A program made the translations under genes and the position numbers. From Prorocentrum cordatum (Eukaryota > Sar > Dinophyceae > Prorocentrales > Prorocentraceae), in the NCBI GenBank assembly GCA_963575745.1, contig CAUYUJ010000681.1, positions 153,584 to 201,083 of the forward strand: a stretch of 47,500 nucleotides of DNA, written 5' to 3'. Under the pieces are notes generated by a model. It was not told the DNA's origin and did not search any database. It saw only the letters and a program-made list of their open reading frames with translations. Of the stretch, positions 11,003 through 20,712 are shown one piece after another; the stretch's first letter is position 1, and each line of letters begins with the position of its first letter.

Positions 11003-11135
11003 ATCCGCGCGGATGTCTTCTGCGCCGGACACCCCTCCGTGGCGCGCGGAGCGCGGCAGGGGTGGCGCCGGAGGCGCCGCCAGGGAGCCCAGTGCAGATC
11101 TAAGAAATCCGCGAGGATCGTCGAAAGTTCATGTT
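11003..11135 (+). repeat. Dispersed foldback repeat, family B copy 2
   Basis: The left arm GACGATCCGCGCGGAT pairs with the right arm, whose reverse complement starts GACGATCCTCGCGGAT. The GGCGCCGGAGGCGCC-type interior is shared with the other copies. Confidence 0.75.
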
Positions 11136-11205
11136 TGGTGCATGCTTGTTCTTCGAGCAGCGCCGCATCGCCAAGAGGCAGCTTCTCTTCAGATTCAGCC
11201 AAGTC

Positions 11206-11345
11206 TACAAGCATGGCGGGGGGAGGGGGGGGTGGGGAGGTGCCGATACCCCAAAGAAAATCTGGATCCCACGCAAGTCGAGACTCATTTGCCCGTCTTT
11301 TCGGGCCTGCGCTGTTTGAAATGGCAGCAAGTAGGCTTGCCAGAA
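11206..11345 (+). repeat. Dispersed repeat I, copy 1
   Basis: Shares with 17088-17232 the order GCATGG, a G-rich run, CGCAAGTCGAGACTCATTTG, a TTCGGGCC block, GTTTGAAATGGC. An inverted copy is at 17762-17960. Confidence 0.6.
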
Positions 11346-11494
11346 TCTGCACAAAAAACACGACCCAATGCATCGCCGAGTGCGGCGCACCGGCGCCGTC
11401 GGCGTGAAACAGAAACGATCGGGGGCCACAGCGAGCTGTAGCGCCGATGCCTCGGCGATGCGGTGCGCTCCTCGGCCCCCAGGTGTGCTCCATC

Positions 11495-11935
11495 CTATTT
11501 TTGGGAGGCCGAGATGTCCGCGGCCGCCGCCTCGGCGGCCGCCCGCGCGGCCCTGGCCGCCGCGGCCGCCATCTGCCGATCCGCCTCCCGCGCGGCGTCC
11601 GCCGCCGCCGCCGCCGACGCCGTGCTCCTCTCGGCCTCCGCCGCCGCGGCCTCCGCCCGCGCGGCCCGAGCCGCGGCGGCCGCCCGCTGCCGGTCCGCCT
11701 CCCGCCTGTCGGCGGCGTCCGCCGCCGCCGCGGCCTGGCTCCGCTCGGCCTCTGCGATGGCCGCCTGCCGTGCGGCCGCCGCCGCCGCCGCCGCGGCCTG
11801 GCTCCGCTCGGCCTCTGCGATGGCCGCCTGCCGTGCGGCCGCTGCTGCCGCAGGCTCGTCGTCCTCGCCCTCTGCCGGGCGGGGCGCCGGCGCCTGCACG
11901 GCCCTCCGCTGCCCCGGCCGGTGTTTTTGCTTCAC
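11495..11935 (-). CDS. Ala-rich repetitive ORF, doubtful gene or exon
   Basis: The minus-strand frame encodes about 146 residues dominated by Ala with Arg, Glu and Gln (RQAAIAEAERSQAAAAAA). A 21-residue unit is duplicated exactly in frame: 63-bp period, copies starting near 11731 and 11794. The composition would suit a coiled coil or single alpha-helix. A related stretch (DRREAGRQAAAAAAAEAEHG) is encoded on the same strand near 10890-10800, so it may be a second exon or just a repeat. No domain, splice site or start is established. GCC-rich low-complexity DNA is an equally good explanation. Confidence 0.25.
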   Translation of the reverse strand: MKQKHRPGQRRAVQAPAPRPAEGEDDEPAAAAAARQAAIAEAERSQAAAAAAAAARQAAIAEAERSQAAAAADAADRREADRQRAAAAARAARAEAAAAEAERSTASAAAAADAAREADRQMAAAAARAARAAAEAAAADISASQK

Positions 11936-11959
11936 GGTGCGGGGACAAGAACATGTCAG

Positions 11960-12215
11960 CGTGGGCCCAAGCAGTAGGTTATTGCACTGTGGATGTGGAA
12001 GCTATGTGGCGCAAGGTATTTGGTGCAAACCGTGTCGTGCAAGCTGTGTGTTGTCAGATGTGTGGTGTTGGCTATGCGGTGAAAGATACAAGATGTAAAC
12101 GACACGGTGCAGGCTGTGCTGCACAATCTAGATGGTGTAAGCTGCGTGGTGCTTGTGTGGCATAAGGTATCAGACGCAAACTGCGTGGTGCAAGCTATAC
12201 CGTGCAATCGATGCG
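11960..12215 (+). repeat. Degenerate GTGGTGCAAGCTGTG-type minisatellite
   Basis: Imperfect units of about 22-24 bp (GTCGTGCAAGCTGTG, GTGGTGCAAGCTATA, ACGGTGCAGGCTGTG and similar) run through this stretch. Confidence 0.7.
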
Positions 12216-12219
12216 GCCG

Positions 12220-12287
12220 TCCTGCGCACGCGACGCCCACGAGGCGCCCACGCGCGGCCACGGGCGGACACCAGGCGAAAACTCGGC

Positions 12288-12326
<39 letters not shown>

Positions 12327-12600
12327 GGCACACACACACACACACACAGCGCGCGGCCAGCCACCAGGCGCGGTCACCAGGCGCAACCTGGGCACACCCA
12401 CCCAGCGCACCAGGCGCCCACGGGCGGGCACCAGGCGAACACTCGGCACCCCGACCAGCGCACGACGCGCCCACGGGCGGGCACCAGGCAAACCCTGGGC
12501 ACATCCACCCAGCGCACGAGGCGCCCACGAGGCGCCCACGGGCGGGCACCAGGCGAAACCATGGCACACTCATCCAGCAAACGAGGCACCCAGCATACGA
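12220..12600 (+). repeat. Minisatellite of about 57 bp with an inserted (AC)n
   Basis: Five to six imperfect units built on GCGCCCACGGGCGGGCACCA, GGCGAAAC and CATCCAGCG. An AC dinucleotide tract at 12291-12350 interrupts the array. Confidence 0.8.
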
Positions 12601-12659
12601 CGGCACACGCAACCAACACCTTAAGGAACCGAAGTAATAACTAATAACCCTGGTTTGGG

Positions 12660-14920
12660 AATCGGGAAATCTAGAAGACGCGCTTAATCCACATCCAGAA
12701 AACGAATTGCCTCGACCTGCACACCGTGTACTTGCGCTGCGCATCTTGACAATGTGCTTTGTCCACATCCCCATGTGCGTTTGTGTCGGCGCCCCCTTCT
12801 CCCCAGTTGGGAGGCCAGCGCTTCTCGAAGCGTGCCGGGACTTGCAGGGAGAAACCGCCTACTCCCACGCAAAAGCCCTCTGTAGATCGGCCCGTGGACA
12901 GGCGCTGCCATTGCTCGGCTCTGCGCTCCCCCGCTATGTCTGCCATGAGTTTGGTGGACAGGCGCCGACGGTGGCACGGACCCCTCGCCCACCCTCTCCT
13001 CGTCCTGCTCTCTGCCGGGCAGCTGCGTGTGGACCCTGCCCCTGCAGGTCGGACCTCCAGAGCACTGGCATGGGTTCGTAACTTGAATGGTGACTTGGTC
13101 TTCTACGCGACATTCACGGGGTTCGATGCGGGCCCTGCTAGCTCGCGTGCGTGCCGTTCGCATCACGAGCCAAGTGAAACGGACGTTTGAAGCCAAGTGG
13201 AAACCCTTGAATGGGGGCGTCCGAAACCCCAACGTCGATGGGACCCGCAGGGGTTGATAAGGTGCGCAAGTGGTCACAGGTCTGTCCTCCTCCCGGCCTC
13301 CGCACCCCATGCATCTCGCCGCAACTGCCCTGCTGGCCGCTGGGACCGCCGCCCTGGCGAGCCAGGAAAAGGGGGGTTAAGCACCGAGGGCTGCGGCAAC
13401 AGGGCGAAAAGCGTGGAATAATGCGGTGGCTAGTGGGATACCAGACATCCGATGTCTTGTGACTTCGAATGTAAGGCCTCCGAAGTCCCGGCCCTGTCCC
13501 CAGGTCTTGCCCTATTCATCCTGGGTATGAGACCTGTTCAAGGTCCCGGGGCCCGAAAGCGGCCCCCAGAGTTATGATGTTCCAACCTACTTTAGCCTTG
13601 ATCACCAAAAAAAACATTTCGAGCACCAAGCAGGTACCGAACCTGGAGGGTTTCGGGCGTGTCGGGCCCCGGAAAGCGAACCTCGTTCGACACCGTTCCG
13701 ATACTTTTCGGGGTGCTCGAACTTGTTTCTGGGACGTGGTCCCTTCAGCACGAGGGGCGCGGCACAGCCCCGGAGGCCGAGAACGACGGGCAGACTGCGC
13801 CCTGATTCTTGCAGAGCTCCTCTCGCCGAAGGGATGGTTCACGGAGGCGCTGGCGGCGCAGGGGACGGGCAGCTTCAGAGGGTCCCGGGCGGGGGACCGG
13901 GGCGGTCTGTTTTTCGGGGGGGGGGGGGCAGGGGGGGGGCGGCGAGCGCGGCGGGCCCAGGCTGGCCATCGCTCGGACGTCCATTCCCTGTTTTTTTTTT
14001 CGGTCTCGTGCGCGGGTTTTTCTCAAAGTGATCAAGGATGCTCCTCGATGGTCCTCGCCGAGGGAAAAGTGCAGAACACGTCCGAGCGACGCCAAGCAGG
14101 GGACGAGCTCGTAGAGGTGCAGCCAGGCCGCCCAACTTCGCTGCCCGCGGTGCGCGGCGCGCGGTGATCTTCGCGCCCTCGCGGCGCACTGGAGAAGGGC
14201 AGCTCTTCGGCCCAGGCCGGGACGCGCGAAGCGTGAATGTCTTCGCGCCCCGCTGGGGGACCTAGTGCAGCCGCTGGCTAGCTGGTGAACTTCGGTGAAC
14301 TTCGGAGGAAGGGGTGTGGTGCCAGGAGGCGCTCAAAGAAGAGCAGAACGTCCCCGACAGTCTGGCGAGAGGAGAGCCCGACAATGCCCAGTTCAGGAGC
14401 GGACCACGATGCCCTACATGCCCCAGACATCGCCGCTACTCTATCCAGGCCAGGGGCACATCGACGGAGAGTCATACTTCTCAATGTGATCTTTGGATTG
14501 GCCGAAGACAGCTCCAGGCTCCGCAGGGCTTCGAAAAAACGCTCCAAAATTCGAGTCCAGATGTTCTCCTCTAACCCATGCCCGAACCGCTGAGAAGCGC
14601 CCCCGAAACCCTCTGCGACCACTCCCCTCTCGCCTCATGATCCTCCTCTTCCTCCTCATCCTCCGCCTCTTCCTCTTCCTCCTTCTCCTCGTCCTCCTCC
14701 TACCCTCATGCGTCGCAGATCTCAAACATCCCCCCAGCTTCGACCCGCCCGCGTGGAGACCCAACAGTCCACGCGGCACAACAGCCTCAGCTGCCCGTGT
14801 AGCTCTGGACGAGGATTACCCCAGCAGAGCACCCTAACAGCAGCAAGTGTGGAAAAGCGGGTCGAGGAGCAGGACATCGGCTGTAGAGAACAGGGGTAAG
14901 AGCACGGCCATGTGCACCCT
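12660..14920. other. No supported gene; repeats and low-complexity tracts
   Basis: Contains a family A copy (14160-14265), a G-rich run at about 13915-13945, a T run at about 13991-13999 and a pyrimidine tract at 14638-14703. Open frames at 12671-13310 (minus) have protein-like texture but match nothing I recognise. Confidence 0.5.
14160..14265 (+). repeat. Dispersed hairpin repeat, family A copy 3
   Basis: Core GGCCCAGGCCGG, GACGCGCGAAGCG, variable loop, CTTCGCGCCCC, as in the copies at 240-345 and 6841-6945. Confidence 0.75.
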
Positions 14921-14924
14921 AGTA

Positions 14925-16480
14925 TTTTTCCCAACCATCCTGTGGTGTTGGGTCCTCGTTTTGAAGAGACGGTGCCCCGCGTTCCTCTCCTCTCCTCCTC
15001 CTCCTCCCCCTCCTTGCCTCTGCTCTCGGCACACCTCTCACGCGTTTCGTAGCCCCATAGGGAGCTCCACCGAAGGCCCCAGTGGGGGTGTTCGCATGCG
15101 GTTCCCCCACCCAGGGCAGCGTTTCGTGGCCCCATAGGGAGCTCCACCGAAGGCCCCAGTGGGGGTGTTCGCATGCGGTTCCCCCACCCAGGGCAGCGTT
15201 TCGTAGCCCCATAGGGAGCTCCACCGAAGGCCCCAGTGGGGGTGTTCGCATGCGGTTCCCCCACCCAGGGCAGCGTTTCGTGGCCCCATAGGGAGCTCCA
15301 CCGAAGGCCCCAGTGGGGGTGTTCGCATGCGGTTCCCCCACCCAGGGCAGCGTTTCGTGGCCCCATAGGGAGCTCCACCGAAGGCCCCAGTGGGGGTGTT
15401 CGCATGCGGTTCCCCCACCCAGGGCAGCGTTTCGTGGCCCCATAGGGAGCTCCACCGAAGGCCCCAGTGGGGGTGTTCGCATGCGGTTCCCCCACCCAGG
15501 GCAGCGTTTCGTAGCCCCATAGGGAGCTCCACCGAAGGCCCCAGTGGGGGTGTTCGCATGCGGTTCCCCCACCCAGGGCAGCGTTTCGTGGCCCCATAGG
15601 GAGCTCCACCGAAGGCCCCAGTGGGGGTGTTCGCATGCGGTTCCCCCACCCAGGGCAGCGTTTCGTGGCCCCATAGGGAGCTCCACCGAAGGCCCCAGTG
15701 GGGGTGTTCGCATGCGGTTCCCCCACCCAGGGCAGCGTTTCGTAGCCCCATAGGGAGCTCCACCGAAGGCCCCAGTGGGGGTGTTCGCATGCGGTTCCCC
15801 CACCCAGGGCAGCGTTTCGTGGCCCCATAGGGAGCTCCACCGAAGGCCCCAGTGGGGGTGTTCGCATGCGGTTCCCCCACCCAGGGCAGCGTTTCGTAGC
15901 CCCATAGGGAGCTCCACCGAAGGCCCCAGTGGGGGTGTTCGCATGCGGTTCCCCCACCCAGGGCAGCGTTTCGTGGCCCCATAGGGAGCTCCACCGAAGG
16001 CCCCAGTGGGGGTGTTCGCATGCGGTTCCCCCACCCAGGGCAGCGTTTCGTGGCCCCATAGGGAGCTCCACCGAAGGCCCCAGTGGGGGTGTTCGCATGC
16101 GGTTCCCCCACCCAGGGCAGCGTTTCGTGGCCCCATAGGGAGCTGGCCCGTGGCATGGGGAGCTCCACCGAAAGCCCCCGTGGCGCAGTTCGCATGCGCT
16201 TCCCCCGCCCAGGGCAGCGTTTCGTGGCACCATAGGGAGCTCCACCGAAAGCCCCAGTGGCGCAGTTCGCATGCGGTTCCCCCACCCAGGGCAGCGTTTC
16301 GTAGCCCCATAGGGAGCTCCACCGAAGGCCCGCCCCGGTGGCGCAGTCCGCATGCGGTTCCCCCATCCAAGGCAGCGCTTCGTGGCCCCATATGGAGCCC
16401 CACCGAAAGCGGCACCCACAACGCGTTACCAACAATTGCTTATGGTTGGGTCTTTCGCCAGGATAATTTATTACGGATCG
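14925..16480 (+). repeat. Large inverted duplication, left arm
   Basis: The reverse complement of this arm aligns with 18250-19345 in several blocks. The outer end (TTTTTCCCAACC, CCTGTGGTGTT, GGTCCTCGTTTTGAA, GCCCCGCGTTCCT at 14927-14990) matches 19280-19340. A pyrimidine-rich block and TGCCTCTGC/CGGCACAC follow. The body is a tandem array. The inner end at about 16425-16474 (CAATTGCTTATGG, GGTTGGGTCTTTCGCCAGG) matches 18258-18298. No target-site duplication is visible outside the arms. Confidence 0.85.
15044..16421 (+). repeat. 77-bp tandem array, highly homogenised
   Basis: Fourteen near-identical 77-bp units run from 15044 to 16121; each starts GTTTCGTGGCCCC or GTTTCGTAGCCCC, and that G/A site is the main variable position. 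A partial unit with a 20-bp insertion follows, then units of 77 and 81 bp and a decayed fragment. Each unit contains the dyad CGCATGCG flanked by GGGGG and CCCCC. Because 77 is not a multiple of three and the minus strand lacks stops, all three minus frames stay open for about 1.4 kb. Confidence 0.97.
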
Positions 16481-17087
16481 TGGCCATCTGGACCAAAAAT
16501 GTAGCCGGCACTGGGGCGAGAACGCAAACCCGAATACATGGTGAGGAAGTCTCAGTCGAAGCGGCTGCCAGACCAGGTCCCAAATAGACGACGCGGGCAT
16601 CGCGGCAAACCCACGGCGAACCCACCGTACCCGAGGCGGATTTTGCCCTGGTGCCCCCGGCGCCCTCCCAGAGACGGAAGGCCGCACGTCGGAACAAATG
16701 GCGCGACGACATGTGGACTTTTCTACCTATGCTGGAAACTTCTAGCGACACACTATAATAATTGGCAACAGCAGGCGTACAAGGAGGAGCGGAAGGAGAA
16801 CCTGGACGCAAGCCTCCACGGGCCCCGCCTCCGTCTTGAAGTCTCTGGGGGCAAGCCTCCGGAGGCCTCCACGAGGCCGTATTTATTTAGACGGACAAGA
16901 GCCATGTTTTCTTCAGACTCCAGTCAGCTAGTTTGATTAGAAGGGAGGTCCGAGTAACCAGGGCTCTGCGCTGCAACCTCGCGACGCACCCGACGCTGGC
17001 CCCTGGCCGTTCGGTACCGATGCCGGCGGATGGTCCAGACGCACATCAGGAGTGAGTCAGTTTTCCTTCATATTCTACCAAGTTGAT

Positions 17088-17232
17088 TTGCATGGAGTGG
17101 GGGGCGTGGCGAGGCCCGGGAGGGAATTTGAACTTCCTGCAAGTCGGGACTTACTTGCACGCCTTCTCGGCCCGTCGCCGTTTGAAATGGCGGCGGAGAG
17201 GGGGGGAAATGCCAGGCATGCAAACGTGCGAG
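17088..17232 (+). repeat. Dispersed repeat I, copy 2
   Basis: Contains GGCGTGGCGAGGCCCG, CAAGTCGGGACTTACTTG, CACGCCTTCTCGGCCCGTCG, GTTTGAAATGGCGGCGGAG and GGCATGCAAACG. It pairs as an inverted repeat with 17762-17960. Confidence 0.7.
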
Positions 17233-17471
17233 AATTTTCCCTGGAGGCCTCTGGAGGCAAGCCTCCGAGGGCCTCCACGAGGCCCCAGGAAAGCAACGAG
17301 AACTCCCAGAGACCTCTCGATTTTCACGGTCCTCGGGAGGCGCACGGCCGAAGTCCGGCCGTGAGGAGGCCCCTTCCTGGGCCGCCCAGACGCACGAGGG
17401 GCACCAGGGGCAATACCTCCGTCGTGCTTTGTACCGCCAGGCCTGCCGAGTATGGAACGGAGGAGCGTTCC

Positions 17472-17512
17472 TGGCCACGGCGAGCCTCGGCCACGAAGAG
17501 GTTTCTCGACCC
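17472..17512 (+). repeat. Dispersed repeat E, copy 2
   Basis: TGGCCACGGCGAGCCT then GCCACGAAGAGGTT and CTCGACC, matching 8203-8243. Confidence 0.65.
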
Positions 17513-17761
17513 AGGTCTGAGGAGGGGCCAGAGACCCCGAGCCCCGCCTGGGCCCAATGAGGGCCTTCTTCCAGCGGCTTGACTGCAACCTCGGAAGGGC
17601 TCGAAGATCGTCGGGCCCACTTCGAAACCAAAGCGGACCGCCTAGAGCTACGGCTGCAGCCCAGAACTCCAACCTCGGGCGGGCTTTTGCAATACGGAGT
17701 CCCTGAAGTCCTGGCCCTGCCTTCCCCAGGGCCAGCCTTTCATCCCGCGACTCGTTCGAGC

Positions 17762-17960
17762 GCGTTGGATTATGGCGATTTTGCTTGCATGGCGTCCCCC
17801 CTCCGCCACCTTTTCAGACAGCGTTGGGCCGAAAAGGCGTGCCGGTGTGTTCCGCCAGATTTCCTGTCGGGCCTCGCCACGCCGCCCCCTCCATGCAGGC
17901 AACCTTGCGGGAATCCACGCCGCCCCCTCCATGCAAGCAAACTTGCGGGAATCCATGTTC
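17762..17960 (-). repeat. Dispersed repeat I, inverted copy with a 41-bp tandem duplication
   Basis: Reverse-complemented, it reads GGCGTGGCGAGGCCCG, CACGCCTTTTCGGCCC and GGTGGCGGAG, as in 17088-17232. Two adjacent units of about 41 bp (CACGCCGCCCCCTCCATGCA plus GCGGGAATC) lie near 17878-17958. Confidence 0.7.
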
Positions 17961-18249
17961 CTTTCGGTCCATGCCACGCCGCCTCCTCTTGACGCCCCCA
18001 GGGCCCAGCGAGGGCCCCTGGAAGCCTGGAAGCCGAGACCGACCGGCGGAAAACCTGTGGAGGTCTGCGCACATGAAAATTCTCGGGCCAGAAATCTGGC
18101 CTCCGGCGGCCGTTCGGGAAGACGCGGGCTCCCCCGAACCGCTCTGAGGCACACAGCTACTGGAAAGGCACCCCGAAGGATAAAAGACCTCCATGGAGCC
18201 AGCGGAGACGCCCGAGAACCTCGACCCTCGAGCCTCGGGGGTAGAAGAA

Positions 18250-19345
18250 GAACATTTGCCTGGCGAAAGACCCAACCATATGCAATTGTGGGTACCGTTG
18301 CGCCGCATTCTGTGGAGCTCCCGGTGGGGCAACGAAGCGTGTGAGGAGTGTGCCAAAATGGGCGCGGTGAGCACATGCAAGCGCTGGCATTTGGGCCTTA
18401 CGAAACGTGTGAGGGGTGTGCCACAATCGGTGCGGTGGGATCATGCGAGCGCTGGCATGTGGGCCTTCTCCCTATGGGGCCACGAAACATGTGAGGGGTG
18501 TGCCGAAATCGGTGCGGTGGGATCATGCGAGCGCTGGAATGTGGGCCTTCGGTGGGGCTCCCTTCGTGGCCATGAAACGTGTGAGAGGGGTGCCAAAATG
18601 TGTGCGGTGGGCGCATGCGAGCGATGGCGTTCGGGCCTTCGGGGGGATTCCCGATGGTGCCACGAAAAGTGTGAGGGGTGTTCAAAATTGGGTGCGGTGG
18701 GCGCATGCGAACGCTAGCATTGGGGCCTTCGGTGGATCTCCGTATGGGACCACGAAACGTGTGAGGAATGCCGAAGTGGGCGCGGTGGCCGCATGCGAGC
18801 GCTGGCGTTTAGGCCTTCGGTGGAGCGCCCTATGGGTCTACGTACAGTGGGTGCGGTGGGCGCATGCAAATGATGGCGTTTGGGCCTTCGCGGGAGCCCC
18901 CTGTTGCGCCACGAGACGTGTGAAAAGTATGCCCCAATTGGCGCGGTGGGCATTTGGGCCTTCGGTGGGATTCCCGATGGCGCCACGAAACGTGTGAGGG
19001 GTGTGCTAACTTTGGTGCGGCGAGCGCATGCGAGCGCTGGCGTTTGGGCCTTCGGGGGGATTCCCGATGGTGCCACGAAACGTGTGAGGGGTGTTCAAAA
19101 TTGGGTGCGGTGGGCGCATGCGAGCGCTGGCGTTTGGGCCTTCGGTGGGGCTCCTTATGCGACCACGAAACGTGTGAGTGTGCCGACATGGCTGGCTGGT
19201 GCGGAGGGCAGAGGCACGGATAGGAGGTGGAAGGAGGAGGGAGGAGGGGGGGAGGAGGAAGGAGGAAGGGAAGGAACGCGGGGCGCTGACGGTTCAAAAC
19301 GAGGACCGAACACCACAGGACGGTTGGGAAAAAGCTGCCGCAGGC
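18250..19345 (-). repeat. Large inverted duplication, right arm, with a diverged tandem array of about 90 bp
   Basis: About ten units start at roughly 75-92 bp spacing (18385, 18460, 18544, 18633, 18722, 18812, 18889, 18954, 19046, 19136). Each has GGGCCTTCGGTGGGGCTCC, a GGCCACGAAACGTGTGAGG block and GCGCATGCGAGCGCTGG. The first two blocks and the CGCATGCG dyad are the reverse complement of the 77-bp units at 15044-16421, so the arrays share descent. The units here are much more diverged. The outer flank (19280-19340) matches 14927-14990 inverted. Confidence 0.85.
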
Positions 19346-19351
19346 CTGCGC

Positions 19352-19490
19352 AGAATTCTTCGATCGGCCCCGGGCCCCCCTCCGCCCCTGGCGCGCGGGG
19401 CGCTCCCGGGGCGGCGGCGGAGGCGCCGCCAGGGAGGGCCCAGCGCCGACCCAGGAAGTCCGCGCGGAGGTCCAGCAGCTCGTGCCCGTG
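19352..19490 (+). repeat. Dispersed foldback repeat, family B copy 3
   Basis: The right arm CCAGCGCCGACCCAGGAAGT followed by CCGCGCGGAGGTCC pairs with a weaker left arm (GCGCAGAATTCTTCGATCGG). Confidence 0.65.
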
Positions 19491-19802
19491 CCGCCTCATC
19501 TCCGGCTCGAGCCCGGGGCGACCCCCTGGTGGAGGTCGCAGGCTCGTCGCGGCGCTGGCGATCGCTCGGCGCGGGAGGGCCCAGGCCGGGCTGCGAGGAG
19601 GCACTGCTGCACCTCAGGGGCGGGAGGAGACGAGGACGGCCGCGGTGAGGTGTGGGCTGGGCGGGGCGGGGGAGAAAGCACGCCGCGATCGAACCGCAGG
19701 CATCCGCCGCGAGGGGAAACGAACACACAATCAAAGACAAGCAAGGAAGACGTCCGCAGAGGAAGCTCTAACCCTCGAGCCTTCGGAGCGGGGGCCTCCT
19801 CG

Positions 19803-19819
19803 GCCGCCGACACCCTCGG

Positions 19820-19867
<48 letters not shown>

Positions 19868-20000
19868 CCTCCTCCTCCTCGTCCTCCTCCTCCTCCTCCT
19901 CGTCCGCCTTACTCCTCCTCCTCGTCCTCCTTACTCCTCCTTGCCTCCCTCCTACCTCTGCCCCTCCCTCCTCTCTCTCTCTCTCTCTGTCTCTCTTTCC
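19803..20000 (+). repeat. CTCCTG hexamer, CTC and CT microsatellites
   Basis: (CTCCTG)n passes into (CTC)n from 19815 to about 19935; a CT dinucleotide run follows at about 19968-19990. Confidence 0.9.
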
Positions 20001-20047
20001 GCATCATCCCACCCCTCCCTGTCTTCAAGCCTCCTACAGACGGTGTC

Positions 20048-20170
20048 GGAGCAAATAGGGTCGGCGAATCGCGCCGCATCGCCAATGCATCACCGATACA
20101 TCGGCATTGCATCGGCGACGTCGGCGATTCATCGGCGATGCGGTGCGATCCTCCGACCCCATGTTGCTCC
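20048..20170. repeat. Foldback element C of about 123 bp
   Basis: The left arm begins GGAGCAAATAGGGTCGGCGA; the reverse complement of the right arm begins GGAGCAACATGGGGTCGGAG. Roughly 40 of 50 bases pair, leaving a CGATGCATCGG-rich centre. Half-copies are at 10929-10960 (left-arm type) and 11440-11490 (right-arm type). Confidence 0.8.
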
Positions 20171-20252
20171 GACCCCCCTGGGAAGCCTATAACTCATCAT
20201 CCTCCCTCTCCCCCCCCCCGAGATCCGACGAAACGAAACATGCATCATCGTG

Positions 20253-20712
20253 AAAAGCCACGACTGGAAACACGGACCCCATCTTCCTGGGTCGCTTTTC
20301 AAGCTGGGTCGATCTGGGGAGATCCTGGGGCCCGCAGCTGGGCGAACACGCCCGGCTCGAAACATTGGAGCGCCAGGACCGGAGGCAAGGGTCCCACTCC
20401 TCCGGCCCTCCGCCCCCGACGCCGCCTCCGCCGCCGCGAGCCCGCCGCCCCGGCCCACCTCGGGCTGGGTCGCCCGGGCGTTGCCGAAGGGGGGCGCTGG
20501 CGCGGGGCGCCGGGCGTCGGCTGGGATGCCGCCGCTCCTGAGGGCCCAGACACGCCCCGCGTCGCGACAACAAAAAAACAAGTCCTGGCGTCTCAATCTT
20601 TTCGAGCCCAGCGTTTTCGCCCAGGCTCGGGCCCTGGGACCCTCACAGATCGATCGGGCTCGAAAAATGCTGCAGGAAGATGGGGTCCTGGGCCCAGTCG
20701 TGATTGTTCACG
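20253..20712. repeat. Inverted pair of dispersed repeat G
   Basis: A plus copy (20253-20376; ACGACTGGAAACACGGACCC then ATCTTCCTGGG) and a minus copy (20582-20712) face each other. Reversed, the minus copy gives AATCACGACTGGGCCCAGGA, ATCTTCCTGCAGCATTTTTC and CCTGGGCGAAAACGC. Together they make a foldback of about 460 bp. Confidence 0.75.

Larger units (their letters stand above)
16480..18250. other. Spacer of the large inverted duplication; no gene
   Basis: Holds repeat I copies in opposite orientation (17088-17232 and 17762-17960), a repeat E copy (17472-17512), and a direct repeat of a GCCTCCGGAGGCCTCCACGA-type block (about 16850-16880 and 17250-17290). Open frames match nothing recognisable. 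Confidence 0.55.

Noticed and set aside
12671-13310. Two overlapping minus-strand frames of 91 and 208 codons with somewhat protein-like composition
   Set aside because: No recognisable domain, no defensible splice sites, and plus-strand frames are similarly open. Kept as unresolved.
15044-16421. Possible CRISPR array
   Set aside because: Units are contiguous and near-identical over their whole 77 bp, with no unique spacers, and the context is eukaryotic.
14722-16687. Three minus-strand open frames of 500-565 codons with a 77-residue repeat
   Set aside because: They are the three frames of the 77-bp tandem array, equally open and without codon-level constraint; a repeat artefact rather than overlapping genes.
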